This document shows, piece by piece, positions 25,726 to 36,219 of a stretch of DNA of 64,000 bases; the first letter of the stretch is position 1; every line of letters begins with the position of its first letter. The notes beneath the pieces are model-generated. The model saw only the letters and a program-made list of their open reading frames with translations. It did not search any database and was not told the DNA's origin. Source of the DNA: Ptiloglossa arizonensis (Eukaryota > Arthropoda > Insecta > Hymenoptera > Colletidae); assembly GCF_051014685.1 (NCBI RefSeq), contig NW_027478790.1, forward strand, positions 372,001 to 436,000, in the 5' to 3' direction. Made by a program: the position numbers and the translations under genes.

Positions 25726-27125
25726 GCTTCTGAAAGTAGAAACTCGCCCGATTACAACGGTATGCGCACTTTTTCCCTAGGCCGTTCTAGTTATTCGCTT
25801 CGACCATCAGAACGGCGAAAATTTTGAGTTTCCCAAGCGTTTCTTACCTCCAAACTGCCATATCTCGCGAACGGATTCACCAATCCGCAAAATTTCTGTT
25901 GCATCTGAAAGTAGAAACTCGCCCGATTACAAAGGTATGCGCACTTTTCCCCTAGGCCGTTCCAGTTATTCGTTTCGAGCATCAGAACTGCGAAAATTTT
26001 GAGGTTCTCAAGCGTTTCTTGCATCCAAACTGCCATATCTCGCGAACGGATTGAACGATCCGCAAAATTTCTGTTGCGTCTGAAAGTAGAAACTCGCCCG
26101 ATTACAACGGTTTGCGCACTTTTCCCCTAGGCGGTTCTAGTTATTCGTTTCAAGCATCAGAACTGCGCAAATTTTGAGTTTCTCAAGCGTGTCTTACCTT
26201 CAAACTGCCATATCTCGCGAACGGATTGACCGATCCGCAAAATTTCTGTTGCATCTGAAAGTAGACACTCGCCCGATTACAACGGTATGCGAACTTCTCC
26301 CCTAGGCCGTTCTAGTCATTCGTTTCGAGCATCAGAACTGCGAAAATTTTGAGTTTCTCAAGCGTTTCTTACCTCCAAACTGCCATATCTCGCGAACGGA
26401 TTGACCAATCCGCAAAATTTCTGTTGCTTCTGAAAGTAGAAACTCGCCCGATTACAACGGTATGCGCACTTTTTCCCTAGGCCGTTCTAGTTATTCGCTT
26501 CGACCATCAGAACGGCGAAAATTTTGAGTTTCCCAAGCGTTTCTTACCTCCAAACTGCCATATCTCGCGAACGGATTCACCAATCCGCAAAATTTCTGTT
26601 GCATCTGAAAGTAGAAACTCGCCCGATTACAAAGGTATGCGCACTTTTCCCCTAGGCCGTTCCAGTTATTCGTTTCGAGCATCAGAACTGCGAAAATTTT
26701 GAGGTTCTCAAGCGTTTCTTGCATCCAAACTGCCATATCTCGCGAACGGATTGAACGATCCGCAAAATTTCTGTTGCGTCTGAAAGTAGAAACTCGCCCG
26801 ATTACAACGGTTTGCGCACTTTTCCCCTAGGCGGTTCTAGTTATTCGTTTCAAGCATCAGAACTGCGCAAATTTTGAGTTTCTCAAGCGTGTCTTACCTT
26901 CAAACTGCCATATCTCGCGAACGGATTGACCGATCCGCAAAATTTCTGTTGCATCTGAAAGTAGACACTCGCCCGATTACAACGGTATGCGAACTTCTCC
27001 CCTAGGCCGTTCTAGTCATTCGTTTCGAGCATCAGAACTGCGAAAATTTTGAGTTTCTCAAGCGTTTCTTACCTCCAAACTGCCATATCTCGCGAACGGA
27101 TTGACCAATCCGCAAAATTTCTGTT
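25726..27125. repeat. Tandem duplication of a 700-bp four-monomer unit
   Basis: The unit O-KL-M-N at 25726-26425 is followed by an apparently identical O-KL-M-N at 26426-27125. Both O copies have GGATTCACC and both KL copies have TTTTGAGGTTC, a rare pair. The next O (27126) has the usual GGATTGACC. The duplication turns one 9-mer into a 13-mer (25201-27475). Confidence 0.85.
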
Positions 27126-30100
27126 GCTTCTGAAAGTAGAAACTCGCCCGATTACAACGGTATGCGCACTTTTTCCCTAGGCCGTTCTAGTTATTCGCTT
27201 CGACCATCAGAACGGCGAAAATTTTGAGTTTCCCAAGCGTTTCTTACCTCCAAACTGCCATATCTCGCGAACGGATTGACCAATCCGCAAAATTTCTGTT
27301 GCATCTGAAAGTAGAAACTCGCCCGATTACAAAGGTATGCGCACTTTTCCCCTAGGCGGTTCTAGTTACTCGTTTCGAGCATCAGAACTGCGAAAATTTT
27401 GAGTTTCTCAAGCGTTTCTTACCTCCAAACTGCCATATCTCGCGAACGGATTGACCAATCCGCAAAATTTCGGTTGCATCTGAAAGTAGAGACTCGCCCG
27501 ATTACAACGGTATGTGTAGTTTTCCCCTAGGCCGTTCCAGTTATTCGTTTCGAGCATCAGAACTGCGAAAATTTCGAGGTTCTCAAGCGTTTCTTGCATC
27601 CAAACTGCCATATCTCGCGTACGGATAGAACGATCCGCAAAATTTCTGTTGCGTCTGAAAGTAGAAACTCGCCCGATTACAACGGTTTGCGCACTTTTCC
27701 CCTAGGCGGTTCTAGTTATTCGTTTCAAGCATCAGAACTGCGCAAATTTTGAGTTTCTCAAGCGTTTCTTACCTTCAAACTGCCATATCTCGCGAACGGA
27801 TTGACCGATCCGCAAAATTTCTGTTGCATCTGAAAGTAGACACTCGCCCGATTACAACGGTATGCGAACTTCTCCCCTAGGCCGTTCTAGTCATTCGTTT
27901 CGAGCATCAGAACTGCGAAAATTTTGAGTTTCTCAAGCGTTTCTTACCTCCAAACTGCCATATCTCGCGAACGGATTGACCAATCCATAAAATTTCTGTT
28001 GCTTCTGAAAGTAGAAACTCGCCCGATTACAACGGTATGCGCACTTTTTCCCTAGGCCGTTCTAGTTATTCGCTTCGACCATCAGAACGGCGAAAATTTT
28101 GAGTTTCCCAAGCGTTTCTTACCTCCAAACTGCCATATCTCGCGAACGGATTGACCAATCCGCAAAATTTCTGTTGCATCTGAAAGTAGAAACTCGCCCG
28201 ATTACAAAGGTATGCGCACTTTTCCCCTAGGCCGTTCCAGTTATTCGTTTCGAGCATCAGAACTGCGAAAATTTCGAGGTTCTCAAGCGTTTCTTGCATC
28301 CAAACTGCCATATCTCGCGAACGGATTGAACGATCCGCAAAATTTCTGTTGCGTCTGAAAGTAGAAACTCGCCCGATTACAACGGTTTGCGCACTTTTCC
28401 CCTAGGCGGTTCTAGTTATTCGTTTCAAGCATCAGAACTGCGCAAATTTTGAGTTTCTCAAGCGTGTCTTACCTTCAAACTGCCATATCTCGCGAACGGA
28501 TTGACCGATCCGCAAAATTTCTGTTGCATCTGAAAGTAGACACTCGCCCGATTACAACGGTATGCGAACTTCTCCCCTAGGCCGTTCTAGTCATTCGTTT
28601 CGAGCATCAGAACTGCGAAAATTTTGAGTTTCTCAAGCGTTTCTTACCTCCAAACTGCCATATCTCGTGAACGGATTGACCAATCCGCAAAATTTCTGTT
28701 GCTTCTGAAAGTAGAAACTCGCCCGATTACAACGGTATGCGCACTTTTTCCCTAGGCCGTTCTAGTTATTCGCTTCGACCATCAGAACGGCGAAAATTTT
28801 GAGTTTCCCAAGCGTTTCTTACCTCCAAACTGCCATATCTCGCGAACGGATTGACCAATCCGCAAAATTTCTGTTGCATCTGAAAGTAGAAACTCGCCCG
28901 ATTACAAAGGTATGCGCACTTTTCCCCTAGGCGGTTCTAGTTACTCGTTTCGAGCATCAGAACTGCGAAAATTTTGAGTTTCTCAAGCGTTTCTTACCTC
29001 CAAACTGCCATATCTCGCGAACGGATTGACCAATCCGCAAAATTTCGGTTGCATCTGAAAGTAGAGACTCGCCCGATTACAACGGTATGTGTAGTTTTCC
29101 CCTAGGCCGTTCCAGTTATTCGTTTCGAGCATCAGAACTGCGAAAATTTCGAGGTTCTCAAGCGTTTCTTGCATCCAAACTGCCATATCTCGCGTACGGA
29201 TTGAACGATCCGCAAAATTTCTGTTGCGTCTGAAAGTAGAAACTCGCCCGATTACAACGGTTTGCGCACTTTTCCCCTAGGCGGTTCTACTTATTCGTTT
29301 CAAGCATCAGAACTGCGCAAATTTTGAGTTTCTCAAGCGTTTCTTACCTTCAAACTGCCATATCTCGCGAACAGATTGACCGATCCGCAAAATTTCTGTT
29401 GCATCTGAAAGTAGACACTCGCCCGATTACAACGGTATGCGAACTTCTCCCCTAGGCCGTTCTAGTCATTCGTTTCGAGCATCAGAACTGCGAAAATTTT
29501 GAGTTTCTCAAGCGTTTCTTACCTCCAAACTGCCATATCTCGCGAACGGATTGACCAATCCGCAAAATTTCTGTTGCTTCTGAAAGTAGAAACTCGCCCG
29601 ATTACAACGGTATGCGCACTTTTTCCCTAGGCCGTTCTAGTTATTCGCTTCGACCATCAGAACGGCGAAAATTTTGAGTTTCCCAAGCGTTTCTTACCTC
29701 CAAACTGCCATATCTCGCGAACGGATTCACCAATCCGCAAAATTTCTGTTGCATCTGAAAGTAGAAACTCGCCCGATTACAAAGGTATGCGCACTTTTCC
29801 CCTAGGCGGTTCTAGTTACTAGTTTCTAGCATCAGAACTGCGCAAATTTTGAGTTTCTCAAGCGTTTCTTATCTTCAAACTGCCATATCTCGCGAACGGA
29901 TTGACCGATCCGCAAAATTTCTGTTGCATCTGAAAGTAGACACTCGCCCGATTACAACGGTATGCGCACTTTTTCCCTAGGCCGTTCTAGTTATTCGCTT
30001 CGACCATCAGAACGGCGTAAATTTTGAGTTTCCCAAGCGTTTCTTACCTCCAAACTGCCATATCTCGCGAACGGATTGACCAATCCGCAAAATTTCTGTT

Positions 30101-30800
30101 GCATCTGAAAGTAGAAACTCGCCCGATTACAAAGATATGCGCACTTTTCCCCTAGGCGGTTCTAATTACTCGTTTCTAGCATCAGAACTGCGAAAATTTT
30201 GAGTTTCTCAAGCGTTTCTTACCTCCAAACTGCCATATCTCGCGAACGGATTGACCAATCCGCAAAATTTCGGTTGCATCTGAAAGTAGAGACTCGCCCG
30301 ATTACAACGGTATGTGTAGTTTTCCCCTAGGCCGTTCCAGTTATTCGTTTCGAGCATCAGAACTGCGAAAATTTCGAGGTTCTCAAGCGTTTCTTGCATC
30401 CAAACTGCCATATCTCGCGTACGGATAGAACGATCCGCAAAATTTCTGTTGCGTCTGAAAGTAGAAACTCGCCCGATTACAACGGTTTGCGCACTTTTCC
30501 CCTAGGCGGTTCTAGTTATTCGTTTCAAGCATCAGAACTGCGCAAATTTTGAGTTTCTCAAGCGTTTCTTACCTTCAAACTGCCATATCTCGCGAACGGA
30601 TTGACCGATCCGCAAAACTTCTGTTGCATCTGAAAGTAGACACTCGTCCGATTACAACAGTATGCGAACTTCTCCCCTAGGCCGTTCTAGTCATTCGTTT
30701 CGAGCATCAGAACTGCGAAAATTTTGAGTTTCCCAAGCGTTTCTTACCTCCAAACTGCCATATCTCGCGAACGGATTGACCAATCCGCAAAATTTCTGTT

Positions 30801-32200
30801 GCATCTGAAAGTAGAAACTCGCCCGATTACAAAGGTATGCGCACTTTTCCCCTAGGCGGTTCTAGTTACTCGTTTCTAGCATCAGAACTGCGAAAATTTT
30901 GAGTTTCTCAAGCGTTTCTTACCTCCAAACTGCCATATCTCGCGAACGGATTGACCAATCCGCAAAATTTCTGTTGCATTTGAAAGTAGAAACTCGCCCG
31001 ATTACAACGGTATGCGCACTTTTCCCCTGGGCCGTTCTAGTTATTCGTTTCGAGCATCAGAACTGCGAAAATTTTGAGTTTCTAAAGCGTTTCTTATCTC
31101 CAAACTGCCATGCCTCGCGAACGGATTGATCAATCCGCAAAATTTCTGTTGCATCTGAAAGTAGAAACTCGCCCGATTACAACGGTATGCGTACTTCTCC
31201 CCTAGGCCGTTCTAGTTATTCATTTCGAGCATCAGAACTGCGAAAATTTTGAGTTTCTCAAGCGTTTCTTACCTCCAAACTGCCATATCTCGCGAACGGA
31301 TTGATCAATCCGCAAAATTTCTGTTGCATCTGAAAGTAGAAACTCGCCCGATTACAAAGGTATGCGCACTTTTCCCCTAGGCGGTTCTAGTTACTCGTTT
31401 CTAGCATCAGAACTGCGAAAATTTTGAGTTTCTCAAGCGTTTCTTACCTCCAAACTGCCATATCTCGCGAACGGATTGACCAATCCGCAAAATTTCGGTT
31501 GCATCTGAAAGTAGAGACTCGCCCGATTACAACGGTATGTGTAGTTTTCCCCTAGGCCGTTCCAGTTATTCGTTTCGAGCATCAGAACTGCGAAAATTTC
31601 GAGGTTCTCAAGCGTTTCTTGCATCCAAACTGCCATATCTCGCGTACGGATTGAACGATCCGCAAAATTTCTGTTGCGTCTGAAAGTAGAAACTCGCCCG
31701 ATTACAACGGTTTGCGCACTTTTCCCCTAGGCGGTTCTAGTTATTCGTTTCAAGCATCAGAACTGCACAAATTTTGAGTTTCTCAAGCGTTTCTTACCTT
31801 CAAACTGCCATATCTCGCGAACGGATTGACCGATCCGCAAAATTTCTGTTGCATCTGAAAGTAGACACTCGTCCGATTACAACGGTATGCGAACTTCTCC
31901 CCTAGGCCGTTCTAGTCATTCGTTTCGAGCATCAGAACTGCGAAAATTTTGAGTTTCTCAAGCGTTTCTTACCTCCAAACTGCCATATCTCGCGAACGGA
32001 TTGACCAATCCGCAAAATTTCTGTTGCTTCTGAAAGTAGAAACTCGCCCGATTACAACGGTATGCGCACTTTTTCCCTAGGCCGTTCTAGTTATTCGCTT
32101 CGACCATCAGAACGGCGAAAATTTTGAGTTTCCCAAGCGTTTCTTACCTCTAAACTGCCATATCTCGCGAACGGATTGACCAATCCGCAAAATTTCTGTT
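30801..32200. repeat. 8-monomer block K-Q-R-K-L-M-N-O (1400 bp), clean copy
   Basis: The order is K 30801, Q 30976, R 31151, K 31326, L 31501, M 31676, N 31851, O 32026. Private bases are TGCACAAATTTT in M, CGTCCG with the usual CAACGG in N, and ACCTCTAAACTG in O. The block is repeated immediately to the right at 32201-33597 with the same private bases. The first five monomers match 13476-14350. Confidence 0.88.
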
Positions 32201-33597
32201 GCATCTGAAAGTAGAAACTCGCCCGATTACAAAGGTATGCGCACTTTTCCCCTAGGCGGTTCTAGTTACTCGTTTCTAGCATCAGAACTGCGAAAATTTT
32301 GAGTTTCTCAAGCGTTTCTTACCTCCAAACTGCCATATCTCGCGAACGGATTGACCAATCCGCAAATTCTTCTGTTGCATTTGAAAGTAGAAACTCGCCC
32401 GATTACAACGGTATGCGCACTTTTCCCCTGGGCCGTTCTAGTTATTCGTTTCGAGCATCAGAACTGCGAAAATTTGAGTTTCTAAAGCGTTTCTTATTCC
32501 AAACTGCCATGCCTCGCGAACGGATTGATCAATCCGCAAAATTTCTGTTGCATCTGAAAGTAGAAACTCGCCCGATTACAACGGTATGCGTACTTCTCCC
32601 TAGGCCGTTCTAGTTATTCATTTCGAGCATCAGAACTGCGAAAATTTTGAGTTTCTCAAGCGTTTTCTTACCTCCAAACTGCCATATCTCGCGAACGGAT
32701 TGATCAATCCGCAAAATTTCTGTTGCATCTGAAAGTAGAAACTCGCCCGATTACAAAGGTATGCGCACTTTTCCTAGGCGGTTCTAGTTACTCGTTCTAG
32801 CATCAGAACTGCGAAAATTTTGAGTTTCTCAAGCGTTTTCTTACCTCCAAACTGCCATATCTCGCGAACGGATTGACCAATCCGCAAAATTTCGGTTGCA
32901 TCTGAAAGTAGAGACTCGCCCGATTACAACGGTATGTGTAGTTTTCCCCTAGGCCGTTCCAGTTTATTCGTTTCGAGCATCAGAACTGCGAAAATTTCGA
33001 GGTTCTCAAGCGTTTCTTGCATCCAAACTGCCATATCTCGCGTACGGATTGAACGATCGCAAAATTTCTGTTGCGTCTGAAAGTAGAAACTCGCCCGATT
33101 ACAACGGTTTGCGCACTTTCCCCTAGGCGGTTCTAGTTATTCGTTTCAAGCATCAGAACTGCACAAATTTTGAGTTTCTCAAGCGTTTCTTACCTTCAAA
33201 CTGCCATATCTCGCGAACGGATTGACCGATCCGCAAAATTTCTGTTGCATCTGAAAGTAGACACTCGTCCGATTACAACGGTATGCGAACTTCTCCCCTA
33301 GGCCGTTCTAGTCATTCGTTTCGAGCATCAGAACTGCGAAAATTTTGAGTTTCTCAAGCGTTTCTTACCTCCAAACTGCCATATCTCGCGAACGGATTGA
33401 CCAATCCGCAAAATTTCTGTTGCTTCTGAAAAGTAGAAACTCGCCCGATTACAACGGTATGCGCACTTTTTCCCTAGGCCGTTCTAGTTATTCGCTTCGA
33501 CCATCAGAACGGCGAAAATTTTGAGTTTCCCAAGCGTTTCTTACCTCTAAACTGCCATATCTCGCGAACGGATTGACCAATCCGCAAAATTTCTGTT
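32201..33597. repeat. Second copy of the 8-monomer block, with 12 small indels
   Basis: It has the same order and private bases as 30801-32200 (TGCACAAATTTT near 33150, CGTCCG near 33268, ACCTCTAAACTG near 33542), but is 1397 bp long instead of 1400. By hand alignment I count 12 indels from about 32365 to 33430, netting -3. Examples are TTTT to TTT near 32473, CCCC to CC near 32774, TTT to TTTT near 32662 and 32836, and AAA to AAAA near 33430. Substitutions against the clean copy are nearly absent. The pattern looks like uncorrected long-read sequence, not natural divergence. Confidence 0.85.
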
Positions 33598-35800
33598 GCA
33601 TCTGAAAGTAGAAACTCGCCCGATTACAAAGGTATGCGCACTTTTCCCCTAGGCGGTTCTAGTTACTCGTTTCTAGCATCAGAACTGCGAAAATTTTGAG
33701 TTTCTCAAGCGTTTCTTACCTCCAAACTGCCATATCTCGCGAACGGATTGACCAATCCGCAAAATTTCTGTTGCATTTGAAAGTAGAAACTCGCCCGATT
33801 ACAACGGTATGCGCACTTTTCCCCTGGGCCGTTCTAGTTATTCGTTTCGAGCATCAGAACTGCGAAAATTTTGAGTTTCTAAAGCGTTTCTTATCTCCAA
33901 ACTGCCATGTCTCGCGAACGGATTGATCAATCCGCAAAATTTCTGTTGCATCTGAAAGTAGAAACTCGCCCGATTACACGGTATGCATACTTCTCCCTAG
34001 GCCGTTCTAGTTATTCATTTCGAGCATCAGAACTGCGAAAATTTTGAGTGTCTCAAGCGTTTCTTACCTCCAAACTGCCATATCTCGCGAACGGATTGAC
34101 CAATCCGCAAAATTTCTGTTGCTTCTGAAAAGTAGAAACTCGCCCGATTACAACGGTATGCGCACTTGCCCCCTAGGCCGTTCTAGTTACTCGTTTCTAG
34201 CATCAGAACTGCGAAAATTTTGAGTTCCCAAGCGTTTCTTACCTCCAAACTGCCATATCTCGCGAACGGATTGACCAATCCGCAAAATTTCTGTTGCATC
34301 TGAAAGTAGAAAACTCGCCCGATTACAAAGGTATGCGCACTTTTTCCCTAGGCCGTTCTAGTTATTCGCTTCGACCATCAGAACGGCGAAAATTTTGAGT
34401 TTCCCAAGCGTTTCTTACCTCTAAACTGCCATATCTCGCGAACGGATTGACCAATCCGCAAAATTTCTGTTGCATCTGAAAGTAGAACTCGCCCGATTAC
34501 AAAGGTATGCGCACTTTTCCCCTAGGCGGTTCTAGTTACTCGTTTCTAGCATCAGAACTGTGAAAATTTTGAGTTTCTCAAGCGTTTCTTACCTCCAAAC
34601 TGCCATATCTCGCGAACGGATTGACCAATCCGCAAAATTTCTGTTGCATTTGAAAGTAGAAACTCGCCCGATTACAACGGTATGCGCACTTTTCCCCTGG
34701 GCCGTTCTAGTTATTCGTTTCGAGCATCAGAACTGCGAAATTTTGAGTTTCTAAAGCGTTTCTTATCTCCAAACTGCCATGTCTCGCGAACGGATTGATC
34801 AATCCGCAAAATTTCTGTTGCATCTGAAAGTAGAAACTCGCCCGATACAACGGTATGCGTACTTCTTCCCTAGGCCGTTCTAGTTATTCATTTCGAGCAC
34901 CAGAACTGCGAAAATTTTGAGTGTCTCAAGCGTTTCTTACCTCCAAACTGCCATATCTCGCGAACGGATTGACCAATCCGCAAAAATTTCTGTTGCTTCT
35001 GAAAGTAGAAACTCGCCCGATTACAACGGTATGCGCACTTGCCCCCTAGGCCGTTCTAGTTACTCGTTTCTAGCATCAGAACTGCGAAAATTTGAGTTTC
35101 CAAGCGTTTCTTACCTCCAAACTGCCATATCTCGCGAACGGATTGACCAATCCGCAAAATTTCTGTTGCTTCTGAAAGTAGAAACTCGCCGATTACAAAG
35201 GTATGCGCACTTTTCCCCTAGGCGGTTCTAGTTACTCGTTTTCTAGCATCAGAACTGCGCAAATTTTGAGTTTCTCAAGCGTTTCTTACCTTCAAACTGC
35301 CATATCTCGCGAACGGATTGACCAATCCGCAAAATTTCTATTGCATTTGAAAGTAGAAACTCGCCCGATTACAACGGTATGCGCACTTTTCCCCTAGGCC
35401 GTTCTAGTCATTCGTTTCGAGCATCAGAACTGCGAAAATTTTGAGTTTCTCAGCGTTTCTTACCTCCAAACTGCCATATCTCGCGAACGGATTGACCAAT
35501 CCGCAAAATTTCTGTTGCTTCTGAAAGTAGTAGAAACTCGCCCGATTACAACGTATGCGCACTTTTCCCTAGGCCGTTCTAGTTATTCGCTTCGACCATC
35601 AGAACGGCGAAAATTTTGAGTTTCCCAAGCGTTTCTTACCTCCAAACTGCCATATCTCACGAACGGATTGACCAATCCGCACAAAATTTCTGTTGCATCT
35701 GAAAGTAGAAACTCGCCCGATTACAAAGGTATGCGCACTTTCCCCTAGGCGGTTCTAGTTACTCGTTTCTAGCATCAGAACTGCGAAAATTTTGAGTTTT
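33598..35800. repeat. Domain junction, indel-rich K-Q-R-S monomers
   Basis: The order is K, Q, R, S, K/O, K, Q, R, S, K/M, Y, O, K. S (GCACTTGCCCCC) appears here for the first time and then belongs to the right-half HOR. I count about 20 indels between 33977 and 35797, netting -3. Most are in homopolymers, for example ACAACGG to ACACGG near 33977, CCC to CC near 35188, and AAAA to AAAAA near 34982. Two are longer: an extra TAG near 35530 and an extra CA near 35679. After about 35800 the 175-bp phase is stable again. Confidence 0.82.
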
Positions 35801-36219
35801 CTCAAGCGTTTCTTACCTCCAAACTGCCATATCTCGCGAACGGATTGACCAATCCGCAAAATTTCGGTTGCATCTGAAAGAAGAGACTCGCCCGATTACA
35901 ACGGTATGTGTAGTTTTCCCCTAGGCCGTTCCAGTTATTCGTTTCGAGCATCAGAACTGCGAAAATTTCGAGGTTCTCAAGCGTTTCTTGCATCCAAACT
36001 GCCATATCTCGCGTACGGATTGAACGATACGCAAAATTTCTGTTGCGTCTGAAAGTAGAAACTCGCCCGATTACAAAGGTATGCGCACTTTTCCCCTAGG
36101 CGGTTCTAGTTACTCGTTTCTAGCATCAGAACTGCGAAAATTTTGAGTTTCTCAAGCGTTTCTTACCTCCAAACTGCCATATCTCGCGAACGGATTGACC
36201 AATCCGCAAAATTTCGGTT

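Noticed and set aside
32299..32613. Longest open frames of the window (104 codons, also at 34917-35231) on the plus strand
   Set aside because: Both lie in the indel-rich junction. The extra and missing bases shift frames and remove stops that exist in the clean copies. They are products of the indels, not genes.
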